DNA of 64,000 nt, taken from Streptomyces scabiei 87.22. GTDB lineage: Bacteria; Actinomycetota; Actinomycetes; Streptomycetales; Streptomycetaceae. Every line of letters starts with the position of its first letter. Positions within the stretch are counted from its first letter, which is position 1. The notes under the pieces are model-generated. The model was not told the origin of the DNA, made no database searches, and worked only from the letters and a program-made list of their open reading frames with translations. The position numbers were made by a program, and so were the translations under genes. Shown piece by piece: positions 24,753-32,895 of this stretch. The stretch spans positions 5,518,001-5,582,000 of the forward strand of contig NC_013929.1 of the NCBI RefSeq assembly GCF_000091305.1. The letters are read 5' to 3'.

Positions 24753-24851
24753 GTGGAACTCTTCTTCGAAATCCTGCTGGTCCTGGTCGCCGTCGGCGTT
24801 CTCGCCTTCGCCGGTCTGACCGTGAAGAAGCTGTACCAGGGCCAGCGCTGA
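24753..24851 (+). CDS. 32-aa single-span membrane peptide
   Basis: GTG 24753 has GAGGAG six bases upstream and encodes 32 residues: MELFFEILLVLVAVGVLAF, then AGLTVKKLYQGQR. It is one membrane helix with a basic C-terminal tail, inside-facing by the positive-inside rule. It ends 20 bases before the nitrobindin-like gene and is probably co-transcribed with it. Its function is unknown. It is easily missed because of its size. Confidence 0.75.
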   Translation: MELFFEILLVLVAVGVLAFAGLTVKKLYQGQR

Positions 24852-24871
24852 CCCACTCCTAGGAAGAACCG

Positions 24872-25447
24872 ATGATCGAGATCCCGTCCGACCTGCACAA
24901 GGACCTCGTCCCCCTCGCCTTTCTGCTCGGCGACTGGGCGGGCGCGGGCGTCCACGACTTCCCCGGTGCGGAGAAGTGCAACTTCGGCCAGGAGGTCACC
25001 TTCTCCCACGACGGCCGGGACTTCCTGGAGTACCACTCCCACACCTGGGTGCTGGACAAGGACGGGAACAAGGTCCGTCCGCTGGAGACCGAGTCCGGGT
25101 TCTGGCGCATCGACGCCGACCGCAAGGTCGAGATCGTGATGACCCGTGACGACGGCGTCGTCGAGGTCTGGTACGGCGAGCTGGCCAAGCAGAAGCCGCA
25201 GATCGACGTCGTCACCGACGCGGTCGCGCGGACGGCGGCCTCGGGGCCGTACAGCGGCGGCAAGCGGCTGTACGGCTATGTGCACAGCGACCTGATGTGG
25301 GTCGGCGAGAAGGCGACACCCGACGTGGAGCTGCGCCCCTACATGTCCGCGCACCTGAAGAAGGTCGTCACCCCCGAGGACGTCGAACGCTGGGCGAAGG
25401 CCCTCCCGGACGACATGCCGGACGACGGCATCGCGTTCTTCAAGTAG
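24872..25447 (+). CDS. Nitrobindin-like heme-binding beta-barrel protein
   Basis: The protein has 191 residues in the FABP-like/nitrobindin (THAP4 C-terminal) family. Typical signatures are LAFLLGDWAGAG near the N-terminus, FLEYHSHTWVLD, and LRPYMSAHLKKV near the C-terminus, where the His of the AHL segment would be the axial heme ligand by analogy with known nitrobindins. Ferric-heme nitrobindins bind nitric oxide and isomerise peroxynitrite. ATG 24872 follows AGGAAGAACC. It precedes nur by 16 bases and may be read with it. Confidence 0.88.
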   Translation: MIEIPSDLHKDLVPLAFLLGDWAGAGVHDFPGAEKCNFGQEVTFSHDGRDFLEYHSHTWVLDKDGNKVRPLETESGFWRIDADRKVEIVMTRDDGVVEVWYGELAKQKPQIDVVTDAVARTAASGPYSGGKRLYGYVHSDLMWVGEKATPDVELRPYMSAHLKKVVTPEDVERWAKALPDDMPDDGIAFFK

Positions 25448-25463
25448 TCCTAGACTCTGAGGT

Positions 25464-25901
25464 GTGGTGAGCACCGACTGGAAGAGTGACCTCAGGCAGC
25501 GCGGCTACCGGCTGACGCCGCAGCGGCAACTCGTGCTCGAAGCCGTGGACACCCTGGAGCACGCGACCCCCGACGACATCCTCGTAGAAGTGCGGAAGAC
25601 GGCCTCGGGGGTCAACATCTCCACCGTCTACCGGACCCTGGAGCTGCTGGAGGAGCTGGGGCTGGTCAGCCATGCCCATCTGGGGCACGGGGCGCCGACG
25701 TACCACCTGGCGGACCGGCATCACCACATCCATCTGGTCTGCCGGGACTGCGAGAACGTCATCGAGGCCGATGTGTCGGTGGCGCAGGACTTCACGGCGA
25801 AGCTGCGCGAGACCTTCGGGTTCGACACCGACCTGAAGCACTTCGCGATCTTCGGCCGCTGCGAGAGCTGCACCCTCAAGGCGTCACCTGCCAAGTCGTA
25901 G
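25464..25901 (+). CDS. nur: Nickel-responsive Fur-family regulator Nur
   Basis: The protein has 145 residues and very closely matches the S. coelicolor nickel regulator as recalled. The metal ligands recalled from the Nur structure are all present at the same numbers: His33, His86, His88 and His90 (M-site) and His70, His72 and His126 (Ni-site), plus Cys93/Cys96 and a C-terminal GRCESC pair. Nur with Ni represses nickel uptake genes and indirectly controls superoxide dismutase choice. The start is one of two adjacent GTG codons (25464 preferred, MVSTDWKSDLRQ). It is followed ten bases on by ygfZ. Confidence 0.95.
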   Translation: MVSTDWKSDLRQRGYRLTPQRQLVLEAVDTLEHATPDDILVEVRKTASGVNISTVYRTLELLEELGLVSHAHLGHGAPTYHLADRHHHIHLVCRDCENVIEADVSVAQDFTAKLRETFGFDTDLKHFAIFGRCESCTLKASPAKS

Positions 25902-25910
25902 GCTAGGCAT

Positions 25911-26876
25911 ATGAAGAGCCCTCTGCTGTCCCTGCCCGGCGCCGTCCCCGCCGAGGGGGTGGATGAAGGTGTCGCCGCGCACTACGGCGACCTGTTCCGC
26001 GAACAGCGCACCCTCGCCGACGGCACCGGATTCGTCGACCTCTCCCACCGCGGCGTGATCGCCGTGTCCGGCGAGGACCGGCTCAGCTGGCTGCACCTGC
26101 TCCTCACCCAGCACGTCAGCGAACTCCCCGTCGGCGAGGCCACCGAGGCGCTGATCCTCTCCGCCAACGGCCACATCGAGCACGCGCTGTACCTGGTCGA
26201 CGACGGCACCACCGTCTGGGCCCATGCCGAGCCCGGCACCCGGGAGGCGCTGCTCGCGTACCTGGAGTCGATGAAGTTCTTCTACCGGGTCGACGTGGCC
26301 GACCGCACGGACGACGTCGCGGTCGTCCACCTCCCGGCCGGCTCGATCACGCAGATCCCCGCGGGCACGGTCGTCCGCGAGACGCCGTACGGCCGTGATC
26401 TGTTCCTGCCGCGCGCCGACCTGGAGTCGTTCGCAGAGAAGGCGGGCCCGGCCGTGGGGCTGCTCGCGTACGAGGCGCTGCGGGTCGAGCACCACCGTCC
26501 CCGCCTCGGTTTCGAGACCGACCACCGCACGATCCCGCACGAGCTGGGCTGGATCGGTACGGCGGTGCATCTGCAGAAGGGCTGCTACCGGGGTCAGGAG
26601 ACCGTCGCCCGCGTGCAGAACCTCGGCAAGCCCCCGCGCCGTCTGGTCTTCCTCCACCTCGACGGCAGCGAGGTCCACCTCCCGCCGCGCGGCGCGGAAC
26701 TCCGCCTCGCCGACGACGGCCCCGACGGCCGCAAGCTCGGCTTCGTCACGACGTCCGTACGCCACCACGAACTGGGCCCGGTGGCCCTGGCACTGATCAA
26801 GCGCAACGTGCCGGTGGACGCGAGGCTGATGGCGGACACGACCGCCGCGGCGCAGGAGACGGTGGTCGAGCCGTAG
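25911..26876 (+). CDS. ygfZ: Folate-binding YgfZ protein
   Basis: The protein has 321 residues of the GcvT/YgfZ superfamily, with the family signature KGCYRGQE (about residue 222) containing the conserved Cys. The N-terminal half has ALADGTGFVDLSHRG-like sequence and DRLSWLHLLLTQHV typical of GcvT folds. YgfZ uses tetrahydrofolate to support maturation or repair of some Fe-S proteins. It lies ten bases downstream of nur and is probably cotranscribed, a link between metal regulation and Fe-S maintenance. It is convergent with dtd. Confidence 0.92.
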   Translation: MKSPLLSLPGAVPAEGVDEGVAAHYGDLFREQRTLADGTGFVDLSHRGVIAVSGEDRLSWLHLLLTQHVSELPVGEATEALILSANGHIEHALYLVDDGTTVWAHAEPGTREALLAYLESMKFFYRVDVADRTDDVAVVHLPAGSITQIPAGTVVRETPYGRDLFLPRADLESFAEKAGPAVGLLAYEALRVEHHRPRLGFETDHRTIPHELGWIGTAVHLQKGCYRGQETVARVQNLGKPPRRLVFLHLDGSEVHLPPRGAELRLADDGPDGRKLGFVTTSVRHHELGPVALALIKRNVPVDARLMADTTAAAQETVVEP

Positions 26877-26900
26877 GGGAGGGCTGTTGGGGCGGGCGCG

Positions 26901-27326
26901 CTACATCTCCAGCAGCACCGTGAACGGGCCGTCGTTCGTCAGCCCGACCCGCATGCTCGCCCCGAACCGCCCCGTGGCCACGGTCGCCCCCAGGGCCCGC
27001 AACCGCGCGACGACCTCCTCCACCAGCGGCTCGGCGACGTCGCCGGGGGCCGCCGCGTTCCAGGTGGGCCGGCGCCCCTTGCGCGCGTCGCCGTACAGCG
27101 TGAACTGGCTGATCACCAGCAGGGGCGCATCCACGTCGCTGCACGACTTCTCGTCGCGCAGCATCCGCAGGGACCACAGTTTGCGGGCCAGCCGCGCCGC
27201 CTTCTCCTCGGTGTCGTCGTGTGTCACCCCGACCAGGACGCACAGCCCCTCGCCCCGGATCTCCCCGACCGTCTCACCGTCGACGACGACACTCGCCCCG
27301 TCGACTCTCTGCACCACCGCACGCAT
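26901..27326 (-). CDS. dtd: D-aminoacyl-tRNA deacylase
   Basis: The protein has 141 residues and a complete DTD family sequence: start MRAVVQRVDGASVVVDG, active-site motif SQFTLYGD, cross-subunit motif NDGPFTVLLEM at the C-terminus. The enzyme hydrolyses D-amino acids (and glycine) wrongly attached to tRNA, acting as a homodimer. ATG 27326 is chosen because MRAVVQRV is the universal N-terminus; the frame is open further upstream. It is convergent with ygfZ, with 24 bases between stops. Confidence 0.96.
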   Translation of the reverse strand: MRAVVQRVDGASVVVDGETVGEIRGEGLCVLVGVTHDDTEEKAARLARKLWSLRMLRDEKSCSDVDAPLLVISQFTLYGDARKGRRPTWNAAAPGDVAEPLVEEVVARLRALGATVATGRFGASMRVGLTNDGPFTVLLEM

Positions 27327-27541
27327 GCCGACCATCATGCCGCCGACGTCCATCAACCGTGTGTGAGGGGTCCCTCTTACGGGGGGTTTGTGATCACCGG
27401 GGTTTGAGGTGCGCTTTGCCCGGTCTTTCTCATTGATCCAATACCGACCATCTGGGGTGGATCGCGGGGACTCGGTCACAAAGCGGCCACCGAGAGTGGC
27501 ACCATGCTCACACACACCGGTCGAGGGGACGGTTGAGGCGC

Positions 27542-28177
27542 ATGAGCACATCGAGTACCGGGCAGCCCCCGGGGACTGCGACGTTTACCCGTACGACCCC
27601 GGGGCCCGGCCCCGGTATCCGCAGGCCACCGGTCCAGCGCACGGACAGCGGACCGCTGCCGCCGCCGGACCAGGCCGAGCACGACCTGTCCCGGCTGCGG
27701 CTGCCCGAACTGCGCGCGCTGCGCCGGGACGCCCAGCGGGACGAGGCCGACCTCAGCTATCTGCGGCGGCTGCTCCAGGGCCGGATCGACATCCTGTGCG
27801 CCGAGCTGGCCCGCCGGGGCGGCGCGACGGACCCCGCGGCCGCCGGCGAACCCACGGCGCTCGTGGACCGGCTCTCGGCGATCCTCACGGACGCCCCGGC
27901 CCGGCACCGCTCCTCGGCCCGGCACGTCACCGTGGGCACGCCGTACGGCGAGGAGTACCGCCGGCTCGCCGCCGAGCTGCTCGACGAGGTCGAACTCTCC
28001 GACCTCCAGGCCCGCACCGACGACGAACTCACCGCCGGGCGCGCCCGTCTCGTGCACCACGAGCGACAGATCTCCGGCCGCCGCCAGCGCCTCCAGCGCA
28101 CCGCCGACGACTGCAGCGCGGAGATCGCCCGCCGCTACCGGGAGGGCGAGGCCCAGGTGGACGACCTGCTGACGTAG
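27542..28177 (+). CDS. rsiG: Anti-sigma factor RsiG (formerly AmfC)
   Basis: The protein has 211 residues: a disordered Pro/Gly/Thr-rich N-terminus (about 1-45) and then two long helices. Each helix carries the motif E-x3-S-x2-R-x3-Q-x3-D, which binds cyclic di-GMP in RsiG. Copy one is E68-S72-R75-Q79-D83 and copy two is E174-S178-R181-Q185-D189, both intact. RsiG with c-di-GMP sequesters the sporulation sigma factor WhiG. ATG 27542 is taken as start; an in-frame TTG nine bases upstream is an alternative. It is transcribed alone in front of an acetyltransferase gene. Confidence 0.93.
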   Translation: MSTSSTGQPPGTATFTRTTPGPGPGIRRPPVQRTDSGPLPPPDQAEHDLSRLRLPELRALRRDAQRDEADLSYLRRLLQGRIDILCAELARRGGATDPAAAGEPTALVDRLSAILTDAPARHRSSARHVTVGTPYGEEYRRLAAELLDEVELSDLQARTDDELTAGRARLVHHERQISGRRQRLQRTADDCSAEIARRYREGEAQVDDLLT

Positions 28178-28197
28178 GGAGGGCCGGTGCCTGAAGG

Positions 28198-28236
28198 CAG
28201 GGGCGCGGTCCCTGCTTTCAGGGGCGCGGTCCCTGC
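28198..28236. repeat. 18-bp direct repeat after rsiG
   Basis: CAGGGGCGCGGTCCCTGC occurs at 28198-28215 and 28219-28236. It is followed by GGGGCGGGCA repeats (28259-28280). Each unit is itself partly palindromic (CAGGG/CCCTG), so the RNA could fold. It resembles part of the dispersed 28-bp repeat elsewhere in the window. Confidence 0.6.
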
Positions 28237-28341
28237 GGAGGACGGGCAAGCATTGCGCAGGGGCGGGCAGGGGCGGGCAGGGGCCGGCGGGGCCGGCGAA
28301 AAGCCCGCGACACACCGCGGGGCGCCCCCTAGCGTGACCCC

Positions 28342-29631
28342 ATGAGCGCCTCCCCCGACACAGCCGTACGCCCCGTCACCGAGGACGAGATCCCGGCCTG
28401 GCTGAACGCCCTGAACACCGGCTTCCTCCGCCCCCCGGAGTCCCTCTCCGAGCAGGAGCTCAAGGACCGCTCGTTCCACATCGACCCGTCCCGCACCCTC
28501 GCCGCGTTCGACGAGGCCCGCGTCCACGCCCCCCTGACCCCCGCCGACACCGCCCAGGTGGTCGCGACCTTCCGCTCGTTCCCCCAGGAACTCACGGTCG
28601 TCGGCGGGCGGACCGTCCCCGCCGACGCCATCTCGAACGTCACGGTCAGCCCCACCCACCGCCGCCGGGGCCTCCTCACCCGGATGATGGCCCAGGACCT
28701 CGCCGCCGCGAAGGATCGGGGCGATGTCGTCGCCACCCTGATCGCCGCCGAGTACCCGATCTACGGCCGCTACGGCTTCGGCCCGGCCACCTGGACCACC
28801 GAGTACACCGTCGACGTGCCCCGCACCGGCCTGGACCCCCGCTGGTCGGGCCCGGCGGACGGCGGCCGGGTCGACCTCGTCGACGGGGCGGCCGTCCGCG
28901 CGCTCGGTCCCGCCCTCCACGACCGGCTCCGCCACGCCCTGCCCGGGGCGGTGAGCCGCGACGAGCGCTGGTGGCGCGTCAACACCGGTGATCTGCGGAC
29001 CAGTTCCTCGTGGACCGATCCGTTCTACGCCGTGTACCGCTCGGCCGCCGGTGAGGTCGAGGGCCTCGTCTCCTACGAGGCGGACGACAGCTGGCAGATG
29101 AAGCAGCCGCAGAACACGGCCGACGTCAACTGGCTGATCGCGACCACCCCGGCCGCCGAGCGCGCCCTGTGGCACTACCTCTGCTCGATCGACTGGATCA
29201 CCAAGGTCAAGTCCGGCTGGCGGGCCCCCGACGACCTGTTGCCGCACTTCTTCCCCGACCCGCGCGCGGTGAGCGTCACCACCCACGCGGACTGGCTGTG
29301 GGTGCGGATACTCGACGTCGTACGGGCGCTGGAGGCGCGTACGTACGCCGGGACCGGGACGCTGGTGCTGGAGATCGCCGACGCGGGCGGCTTCGCGGAG
29401 GGGCGCTACCGGCTGGACGCGGGCCCGGACGGGGCGAGTTGCGTGCCCTCGCGCGAGGACGGTGACCTCGTGCTGGACGCCTCGGACCTGGCGGCGCTGT
29501 GGCTGGGCGACGAGTCGGCCGTACGGCTCGCCGCGCTCGGCCGGGTCCGGGAACAGCGGAAGGGCGCCGCCTCCGTAGCCGACGCCCTGCTGCGGACGTC
29601 CAGGCGCCCATGGTGCCCGGACATCTTCTGA
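28342..29631 (+). CDS. Eis-family GNAT acetyltransferase
   Basis: The protein has 429 residues. The N-terminal GNAT domain has NVTVSPTHRRRGLLTRMM (acetyl-CoA loop) and AAEYPIYGRYGFG. A second GNAT-like half and a C-terminal sterol-carrier-like domain follow (VLEIADAGGFAEGRYRL). The chain ends in Phe (CPDIF), as in Eis enzymes whose C-terminal carboxylate lies in the active site. Mycobacterial Eis acetylates aminoglycosides at several positions; the natural substrate here is unknown. It may contribute to drug tolerance. Confidence 0.88.
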   Translation: MSASPDTAVRPVTEDEIPAWLNALNTGFLRPPESLSEQELKDRSFHIDPSRTLAAFDEARVHAPLTPADTAQVVATFRSFPQELTVVGGRTVPADAISNVTVSPTHRRRGLLTRMMAQDLAAAKDRGDVVATLIAAEYPIYGRYGFGPATWTTEYTVDVPRTGLDPRWSGPADGGRVDLVDGAAVRALGPALHDRLRHALPGAVSRDERWWRVNTGDLRTSSSWTDPFYAVYRSAAGEVEGLVSYEADDSWQMKQPQNTADVNWLIATTPAAERALWHYLCSIDWITKVKSGWRAPDDLLPHFFPDPRAVSVTTHADWLWVRILDVVRALEARTYAGTGTLVLEIADAGGFAEGRYRLDAGPDGASCVPSREDGDLVLDASDLAALWLGDESAVRLAALGRVREQRKGAASVADALLRTSRRPWCPDIF

Positions 29632-29662
29632 CCTTTCGTGATGGGTGCGGAATCCGTAGCTG

Positions 29663-29719
29663 TTCAGTTGTGGTTGTGGCTGCGCATTCAGTTGTGGCTG
29701 ATCCATTCAGTTGTGGCTG
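29663..29719. repeat. Three TTCAGTTGTGG repeats upstream of devE
   Basis: TTCAGTTGTGG begins at 29663, 29687 and 29706; the last two copies extend to TTCAGTTGTGGCTG. Spacing is 24 and 19 bases. They lie about 200 bases before devE, in a stretch of lower GC, and may be regulator sites or a decayed tandem array. Confidence 0.6.
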
Positions 29720-29905
29720 TGCGGACCGGTCGGGCTCCCGGCTCCCCTCCGGAGGAGAGAGCGAACGGTCGGTCTCGGTGTCACCAACAGTCATCAGCTT
29801 CAACCATGTTGTGAAAGTTGGCGACCAACTCCACCTTACTTATCTCCTCTTGGAGTCGTCTCATAACCACCTTCCCACGAACTGCACAAAGATGGCGAGA
29901 AGTTG

Positions 29906-29911
29906 TAGTGT
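29906..29911 (+). promoter_or_regulatory. -10 of leaderless devE promoter
   Basis: TAGTGT ends six bases before GTG 29918. The surrounding 60 bases are closely similar to those before devA (31210-31267), with the same -10-to-start spacing. Confidence 0.5.
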
Positions 29912-29917
29912 TTGTTC

Positions 29918-30829
29918 GTGGAGCGGGAACGCACGGCCGTCGATGGGCGGAAGTCGTCACAGCGGCCCCAGAGGTCACACCACGAGGTGGCCGACGTGTT
30001 GCGCGGCCGGATCAGGTCCGGCGAGCTGCGACCGGGACAGCGCATGCCCACCCAGGCGAAGCTGGCCGACGAGTTCGGCGTGGAGCGCGGGGCCGTACGG
30101 CAGGCCCTGCGCATCCTGCAGTCCGAGCACCTGCTGACCAATGTTTCCAAGGGCAGTCCGGCCACCGTCGCCGCAGGCCCGGGGACGGCGGCCGCCGGCG
30201 GGCCGGAAGCGGCCCCGCGGCCCACGATGGTGGAGCTCACCCGCCGGGTGTCGGCGGCGTTCGCGGCCCCGCACGTGCGGATCGACGCCCTGTGCCTGAC
30301 GTCCGTGTCCCTCACGCTCGCCGTGGGCGAGTCGTTGCGCGAGATTCACGCGGGGCGCTTGAATCCGGCCAGGGTCGACGTCCGGGTGATGCTGCCCAGC
30401 CGGGACATCCCGCTGGCCTTCCCGGCCCCGGTCGACGCCTCGGTCGACGGCCGGCTGCAGCGCCGCTGGCTCGCCCAGCGCAACGCCCAGGGGCAGGTCC
30501 TGAAGCACAATCTGCTGGCCCTGCGGTCCACGCACCGCATCGACGTCCACGTCTCCTTCCGCGCGCTGCCCTTCACCCCGCCCGTGAAGCTGTACCTGCT
30601 CAACGGCCGCGAGGCGCTGTTCGCGTACTACACCGTCCAGCGGAAGGAGGCCGAAGTGGACAGTGAGCAGCTGGAGATGTACGACGCCGAGGGCACCCAG
30701 TCGACGCTCTTCGCCTTCGAGCGGGGCGCGGCCGCGGCGCCGCGGGACACGACCTTCGTCGAACAGTCCGGCCTGTGGTTCGACGCGCTGTGGGAGACGA
30801 TCAGCTCGGACCTGCTGCTCACGACCTGA
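29918..30829 (+). CDS. devE: GntR-family regulator, DevA paralogue (DevE)
   Basis: The protein has 303 residues. The N-terminal winged helix has LRPGQRMPTQAKLADEFGVERGAVRQALRILQSEHLL. A long effector domain shared with the following devA gene contains RALPFTPPVKLYLLNGREAL and FVEQSGLWFDALWETI. I use GTG 29918 because a -10-like TAGTGT lies six bases before it and the devA gene has an identically placed GTG; an in-frame TTG at 29912 is an alternative. Gene order and paralogy to devA match the S. coelicolor pair SCO4188/SCO4190 as recalled. A role in development is inferred from that. Confidence 0.85.
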   Translation: MERERTAVDGRKSSQRPQRSHHEVADVLRGRIRSGELRPGQRMPTQAKLADEFGVERGAVRQALRILQSEHLLTNVSKGSPATVAAGPGTAAAGGPEAAPRPTMVELTRRVSAAFAAPHVRIDALCLTSVSLTLAVGESLREIHAGRLNPARVDVRVMLPSRDIPLAFPAPVDASVDGRLQRRWLAQRNAQGQVLKHNLLALRSTHRIDVHVSFRALPFTPPVKLYLLNGREALFAYYTVQRKEAEVDSEQLEMYDAEGTQSTLFAFERGAAAAPRDTTFVEQSGLWFDALWETISSDLLLTT

Positions 30830-30869
30830 GGAGCCGGGTGCCGGTGCCCCGACGGCAGGGGCTCGCTCC

Positions 30870-30911
30870 TCACATCGCGGGACCGGCGAATCACATCGCG
30901 GGACCGGCGAA
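30870..30911. repeat. 21-bp perfect tandem duplication at a gene end
   Basis: The 21 bases at 30870-30890 are repeated at 30891-30911. The second copy encodes the last codons and stop of the small reverse-strand membrane protein, so the first copy lies just after the stop. The unit is seven codons long. Confidence 0.85.
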
Positions 30912-31082
30912 CATCAGGGCGAGGATGACCGCGCCGATCGAGCTGCACGTGTGGTTGTTCGCCTTCAGCCCGATCGTGAGGAACAGCAGGCCGATGGCTC
31001 CCATGGTGCCGTAGCGCCACTCGACGAATCGCTGGAGGGCGACGACGACGAGGGCGGAGGCGAGGGCGAGGGCAGCGGGCAT
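30891..31082 (-). CDS. Small membrane protein between devE and devA
   Basis: The protein has 63 residues beginning MPAALALASALVVVALQRF, with two hydrophobic helices separated by a short VEWRYGTM loop and a conserved-looking KANNHTCSS before the second. A strong ribosome binding site (GGAGGAGG) precedes ATG 31082. It is transcribed against the two flanking GntR genes. A small membrane-protein gene occupies the same place in S. coelicolor (recalled as SCO4189). Its function is unknown. A 21-bp duplication spans its stop codon. Confidence 0.75.
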   Translation of the reverse strand: MPAALALASALVVVALQRFVEWRYGTMGAIGLLFLTIGLKANNHTCSSIGAVILALMFAGPAM

Positions 31083-31255
31083 GGTGGTACCTCCTCCGAG
31101 GGGCTGGGTGCCGTGCGGCGGTGACCGGGGGCCGGTGGGAATCAAGACCTTTGCCAACTTGACCAAGTTGGCAGCCAACTTCGTTTAAATGGTTCCCATT
31201 TGGTCAATGTTTATAACCACCTTGCGGTGAACTCCCCAAAGATGGGTGAGAGTTG

Positions 31256-31261
31256 TACCGT
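31256..31261 (+). promoter_or_regulatory. -10 of leaderless devA promoter
   Basis: TACCGT ends six bases before GTG 31268. The upstream block ATAACCACCTT...AAAGATGG is shared with the devE promoter. Further upstream, 31154-31200 is AT-rich and has the inverted repeat CCAACTT/AAGTTGG, a possible GntR operator. Confidence 0.5.
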
Positions 31262-31267
31262 TTGGTC

Positions 31268-32149
31268 GTGACTCAGGAGAACGTTGCAGTGAACGGCAGC
31301 AGAAAGCTCTCGTCCCAGGAGATCGCCGACACCCTGCGGGAACGCATCCGCGGCGGCGAACTCAGGCCCGGCGAGCGCCTGCCCACCCAGGCCGAACTGG
31401 CGGAGGAGTTCGGTGTGGAGCGCGGCACCGTCCGTCAGGCGCTGCGCGCCCTCCAGGACGACGGACTGCTGAGCAACGTGAGCAAGGGGAGTCCGCCCCG
31501 GGTCGCCGAGGCCGTGCACCCCGCGAGGGACGAACCGCAGCCGACGATGGTGGGCCTCGGCCCCCGCCTCGCCGCGGCCTTCTCCGCGCCGCACGTCCGG
31601 ATCGACGCGGCCTGCCTCACCGCCGAGACCCTGATGCTGGCCCTCGGCGAGCCGGTCCGCCGCATCCACGAGGGCACGATCCGCCCCCAGTCCGTCGACG
31701 TACGCATCCTCCTGCCCTCCCGGAAGATCAACCTGGCCTTCCCGGTGCCGGTGGAGGGGCGGGGCGCCGACGACGAGGACCCGGTCCACAAACGCTGGCT
31801 CGACCAGCGCAACGCCCAGATCCGCGTACTGCGCCACAACCTCCAGGCCCTGCGCACCTCCCACCAGCTCGACGTCCGCGTAGCCTTCCGCGCACTGCCC
31901 TTCACCCCGCCCGTGAAGCTGTACCTCCTCAACGGCCAGGAGGCCCTGATCGCCTACTACATGCTCATGCAGCGCGAGGAGCAGATGGAGAACGGCCCGC
32001 TGCAGATGTACGACGCCTTCGGCACGCAGTCCCTCCTCTTCTCCTTCGAGAAGGAGACGGGGCCCCGCGACGCGGCCTTCGTCGAACAGTCCCAGCAGTG
32101 GTTCGACGCCCTCTGGGAAACCATCACGACGGACCTGACACTCTCCTAG
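31268..32149 (+). CDS. devA: GntR-family developmental regulator DevA
   Basis: The protein has 293 residues. The winged helix has LRPGERLPTQAELAEEFGVERGTVRQALRALQDDGLL. The effector domain is nearly collinear with DevE (LPFTPPVKLYLLNGQEAL, FVEQSQQWFDALWET). Start GTG 31268 follows TACCGT with a six-base gap, giving a leaderless mRNA. Its TAG stop shares one base with the GTG start of devB, so the two are coupled. In S. coelicolor, devA and devB mutants are blocked in aerial development and DevA represses itself; this is recalled knowledge applied by synteny. Confidence 0.88.
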   Translation: MTQENVAVNGSRKLSSQEIADTLRERIRGGELRPGERLPTQAELAEEFGVERGTVRQALRALQDDGLLSNVSKGSPPRVAEAVHPARDEPQPTMVGLGPRLAAAFSAPHVRIDAACLTAETLMLALGEPVRRIHEGTIRPQSVDVRILLPSRKINLAFPVPVEGRGADDEDPVHKRWLDQRNAQIRVLRHNLQALRTSHQLDVRVAFRALPFTPPVKLYLLNGQEALIAYYMLMQREEQMENGPLQMYDAFGTQSLLFSFEKETGPRDAAFVEQSQQWFDALWETITTDLTLS

Positions 32150-32895
32150 TGACTCCTGATACGCAGACCGAACCGGTGACAGCAGAGACAGAGCCCCTCC
32201 GAGAACTGATCACTCCCGTCCGCCATGTGCTCTGGGACCTGGACGGACCGATCTGCCGACTGTTCTCCGGGCATCCCGCGCACCAGGTGGCGCGCGATCT
32301 GGTGGAGCTGATCGACCGGCGCGGGCTGGGCGGCCTGCTGACCGAACGCGAGCGCGGCACGTCGGACCCGCAGGTCGTCCTGCTGGGTCTGGGCCGGCGC
32401 CACCCCAGCAGCGACCTCATCGTCGACCTGGAGCAGTGGCTCACCCAGCAGGAGCTGACCGCCGCGCCGAAGGCCTTCCCCACCAGCTGGGCCGACCCGC
32501 TCATCCGGACCTGGTCCCGGCGGGCCACGTTCGCCATCACGACCAACAACTCGGCGCTCGCGGCGGCCCGTTACATCGAGACCCGTCGCCTCACCGAGTG
32601 CTTCCCCTACATGTACGGCCGCACGCGCGACCTCGACCTGATGAAGCCGCACCCCCACATCCTGCGCCAGGCGCTCAACGCGATGGGCGCCGATCCGTCC
32701 CGCTCCCTGATGGTCGGCGACGCCCCGACGGACTTCGAGGCGGCCCGGGAGGCCGGAGTCCCCTTTCTCGGCTACGCCCAGAACGACCGCAAACTCAAGG
32801 CACTCCGCGAGGCGGGCGTCCCCCTGTCCCGCACGGTGAACTCCCTGAAGCCGGTGCTGGACGTGCTGCGCACGCTTCTTCCGGGCCGGACCTGA
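32149..32895 (+). CDS. devB: HAD-family phosphatase DevB
   Basis: The protein has 248 residues of the haloacid-dehalogenase hydrolase superfamily. Motif I is LWDLDG (nucleophile Asp30, acid Asp32), motif II is ITTNN, motif III is the Lys of MKPHPH, and motif IV is VGDAPTDFEAA. It is therefore a likely small-molecule phosphatase; the substrate is unknown. Start GTG 32149 overlaps the devA stop by one base, so expression should track the regulator. The S. coelicolor counterpart is needed for normal development (recalled). Confidence 0.9.
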   Translation: MTPDTQTEPVTAETEPLRELITPVRHVLWDLDGPICRLFSGHPAHQVARDLVELIDRRGLGGLLTERERGTSDPQVVLLGLGRRHPSSDLIVDLEQWLTQQELTAAPKAFPTSWADPLIRTWSRRATFAITTNNSALAAARYIETRRLTECFPYMYGRTRDLDLMKPHPHILRQALNAMGADPSRSLMVGDAPTDFEAAREAGVPFLGYAQNDRKLKALREAGVPLSRTVNSLKPVLDVLRTLLPGRT

